From assembly GCA_001776335.1 (NCBI GenBank), contig MFAZ01000026.1:3554-15832 (forward strand): 12,279 nucleotides of DNA. The letters are read 5' to 3'. Below are positions 11,085 through 12,279 of this stretch, one piece after another. The stretch's first letter is position 1. The number at the start of each line of letters is the position of its first letter. The notes beneath the pieces are model-generated. The model did no database searches, was not told where the DNA came from, and saw nothing but the letters and a program-made list of their open reading frames with translations. The translations under genes and the position numbers were made by a program. Source of the DNA: Candidatus Curtissbacteria bacterium RIFCSPHIGHO2_01_FULL_41_11 (GTDB lineage Bacteria; Patescibacteriota; Microgenomatia; Curtissbacterales; GWA2-41-24).

Positions 11085-12279
11085 TTAAATCTTTCGTACC
11101 CAAAATATTCTGAGCAATGTTCTCGAAACCGTTATAGCGCTAAACATTGACACCAAAATTCCAATTGCAAGAGTCAGTGCAAATCCCCGAATTGATCCGG
11201 TTCCAAAATAAAAAAGGATTGCAGTGGTAATTAGGGAGGAGACGTTTGAATCACGGATTGATGACCATGCCCTATTGAAACCGGCATAAAAGGCTTCATG
11301 CATTGGCTTACCCCATCTGATTTCCTCTTTTATTCTTTCGAAAATTAAAATGTTGGCGTCTACTGCCATGCCTATTGAAAGAACATATCCGGCAATACCG
11401 GCTAGAGTTAGGGTGACCGGGATAAGTTTGAATACCGCAAGAGTGATCAGTGAGTATATAAAAAGGGCGATGACGGCAAATATTCCCAAAGATCGGTAAT
11501 AGAAAATCATAAAGACAGCAATTGAAGTTAAACCAATGATTGTTGCGGTTATGCTTTTTTGAATTGCATCGCTGCCGATTGTTGGTCCAACTCTGCTCTG
11601 ACTTTCAATTTTCAGGGGCGTTGGAAGCGCTCCCGCATTGAGCTCTATTGACAATTGTCGAGCTGCCTGAGAGGTGAAATTTCCCTCAATAATCGCATTT
11701 CCATCCGTAATCACTGCATTAACCACAGGAGCTGATATCATTTCTTCATCCAGGAAAATAGCCACCTGTCTGCCAACGTTATTTCTGGTTATTTCTTCAA
11801 ATTTTTTTGCGCCTTCCGGATTGAAGGCAAGAGACACAACATACCCGGGCTTTTGAGGATCCTGACTCGGTTGGGCAGAAGCCCTTTTTAGCTCTGAGCC
11901 GGAAAGGCCAGAGGACTCGAAATAATCGGGAAATGCTGCAAGTGTCGCTTCCGGTGGAGCATCCGCTTTTATAGTCCTAAATTCCAAATGAGCTGTTTTT
12001 TTGACGGTTGCGACGGCTTTATCGATGTCTTTGATTCCGGGGATTTCAACGAGAAGTCTATATTGATCTTTTGTTTTGGCAGTCTGGATGACAGGTTCTG
12101 AAACACCCAGAGAATTAATCCTGTTTTCCACGATGTTTTTTGCAGATTCCAGTGCATCATCTCTGTTTTCCTCATCTATATTGGTCATGTCTGCGGACAT
12201 TGTCAGATGCACTCCGCCGGCAAGGTCAAGGCCGAGTTTTGGTTCAAGATCTCTTTTTATGAAATTTTTGAGAGGCTGG
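11085..12279 (-). CDS. secD: Protein translocase subunit SecD, 5' end beyond window
   Basis: The visible 397 residues are the C-terminal part of SecD, the membrane partner of SecF. The frame is open through the window edge. The family motif LGLDLAGG (residues 15-22 of the fragment) precedes the first periplasmic domain, and RINSLGVSEPVIQ follows. The second half has several membrane helices and the conserved GMAVDANILIFERIKEE. Near the end are SNVSSLITTAILFYFGTGSIRGFALTL and a basic tail. A GTG at 12212 is an internal valine, not a start. The N-terminal membrane helix lies outside the window. The gene ends 122 bp before secF, farther than usual for this pair. Confidence 0.95.
   Translation of the reverse strand, partial: QPLKNFIKRDLEPKLGLDLAGGVHLTMSADMTNIDEENRDDALESAKNIVENRINSLGVSEPVIQTAKTKDQYRLLVEIPGIKDIDKAVATVKKTAHLEFRTIKADAPPEATLAAFPDYFESSGLSGSELKRASAQPSQDPQKPGYVVSLAFNPEGAKKFEEITRNNVGRQVAIFLDEEMISAPVVNAVITDGNAIIEGNFTSQAARQLSIELNAGALPTPLKIESQSRVGPTIGSDAIQKSITATIIGLTSIAVFMIFYYRSLGIFAVIALFIYSLITLAVFKLIPVTLTLAGIAGYVLSIGMAVDANILIFERIKEEIRWGKPMHEAFYAGFNRAWSSIRDSNVSSLITTAILFYFGTGSIRGFALTLAIGILVSMFSAITVSRTLLRIFWVRKI

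Overview
The window looks like chromosomal DNA of a small-genome bacterium, probably from the Candidate Phyla Radiation (Patescibacteria), possibly Microgenomates. That placement is inference from gene content and style, not from a marker gene. The signs are AT-rich DNA and very tight packing, with convergent genes overlapping at their stops. The aminoacyl-tRNA synthetases are shortened. Many start codons sit only 6-9 nt after a -10 box with no Shine-Dalgarno (SD) sequence, as in leaderless transcripts. Palindromic intergenic repeats of the TTCGACTNNGCTCAG type also recur. TGA is used as a stop (aspS) and no internal TGA is needed, so the code is standard.

Bases 1-1752 are accessory-like. They hold the tail of an upstream gene, a cluster of TTCGACTTCGCTCAG-type repeats running straight into a small GIY-YIG nuclease gene, and two orphan genes (605-1027, 1122-1679). 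Each orphan is followed by the same ~34-bp sequence, and an inverted half-copy lies ahead of the first.

Bases 1753-7035 hold gltX (minus), an anchored exported protein of unknown function (plus), and an aspS-dacA pair (minus) coupled by a 4-bp overlap. A small gene (plus) follows, led by a leucine-rich leader ORF and an attenuator-like switch. gltX carries repeat units in frame between its first codons and the conserved catalytic N-terminus. The aspS leader is itself a repeat hairpin that contains the SD sequence.

Bases 7010-12279 hold recJ (minus), divergent from a CCA-adding tRNA nucleotidyltransferase (plus), then secF and the 3' part of secD (both minus). The secD-secF spacer contains a 25-codon ORF and two strong inverted repeats.

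The recognised genes are housekeeping: tRNA charging (gltX, aspS), tRNA 3'-end maturation (cca), DNA repair (recJ), protein export (secD, secF) and peptidoglycan trimming (dacA). The less ordinary material lies between and at the edges of these genes: the leucine-rich attenuator (6571-6774), repeats invading coding ends, the cassette-like 34-bp sites, and the structured secD-secF spacer.
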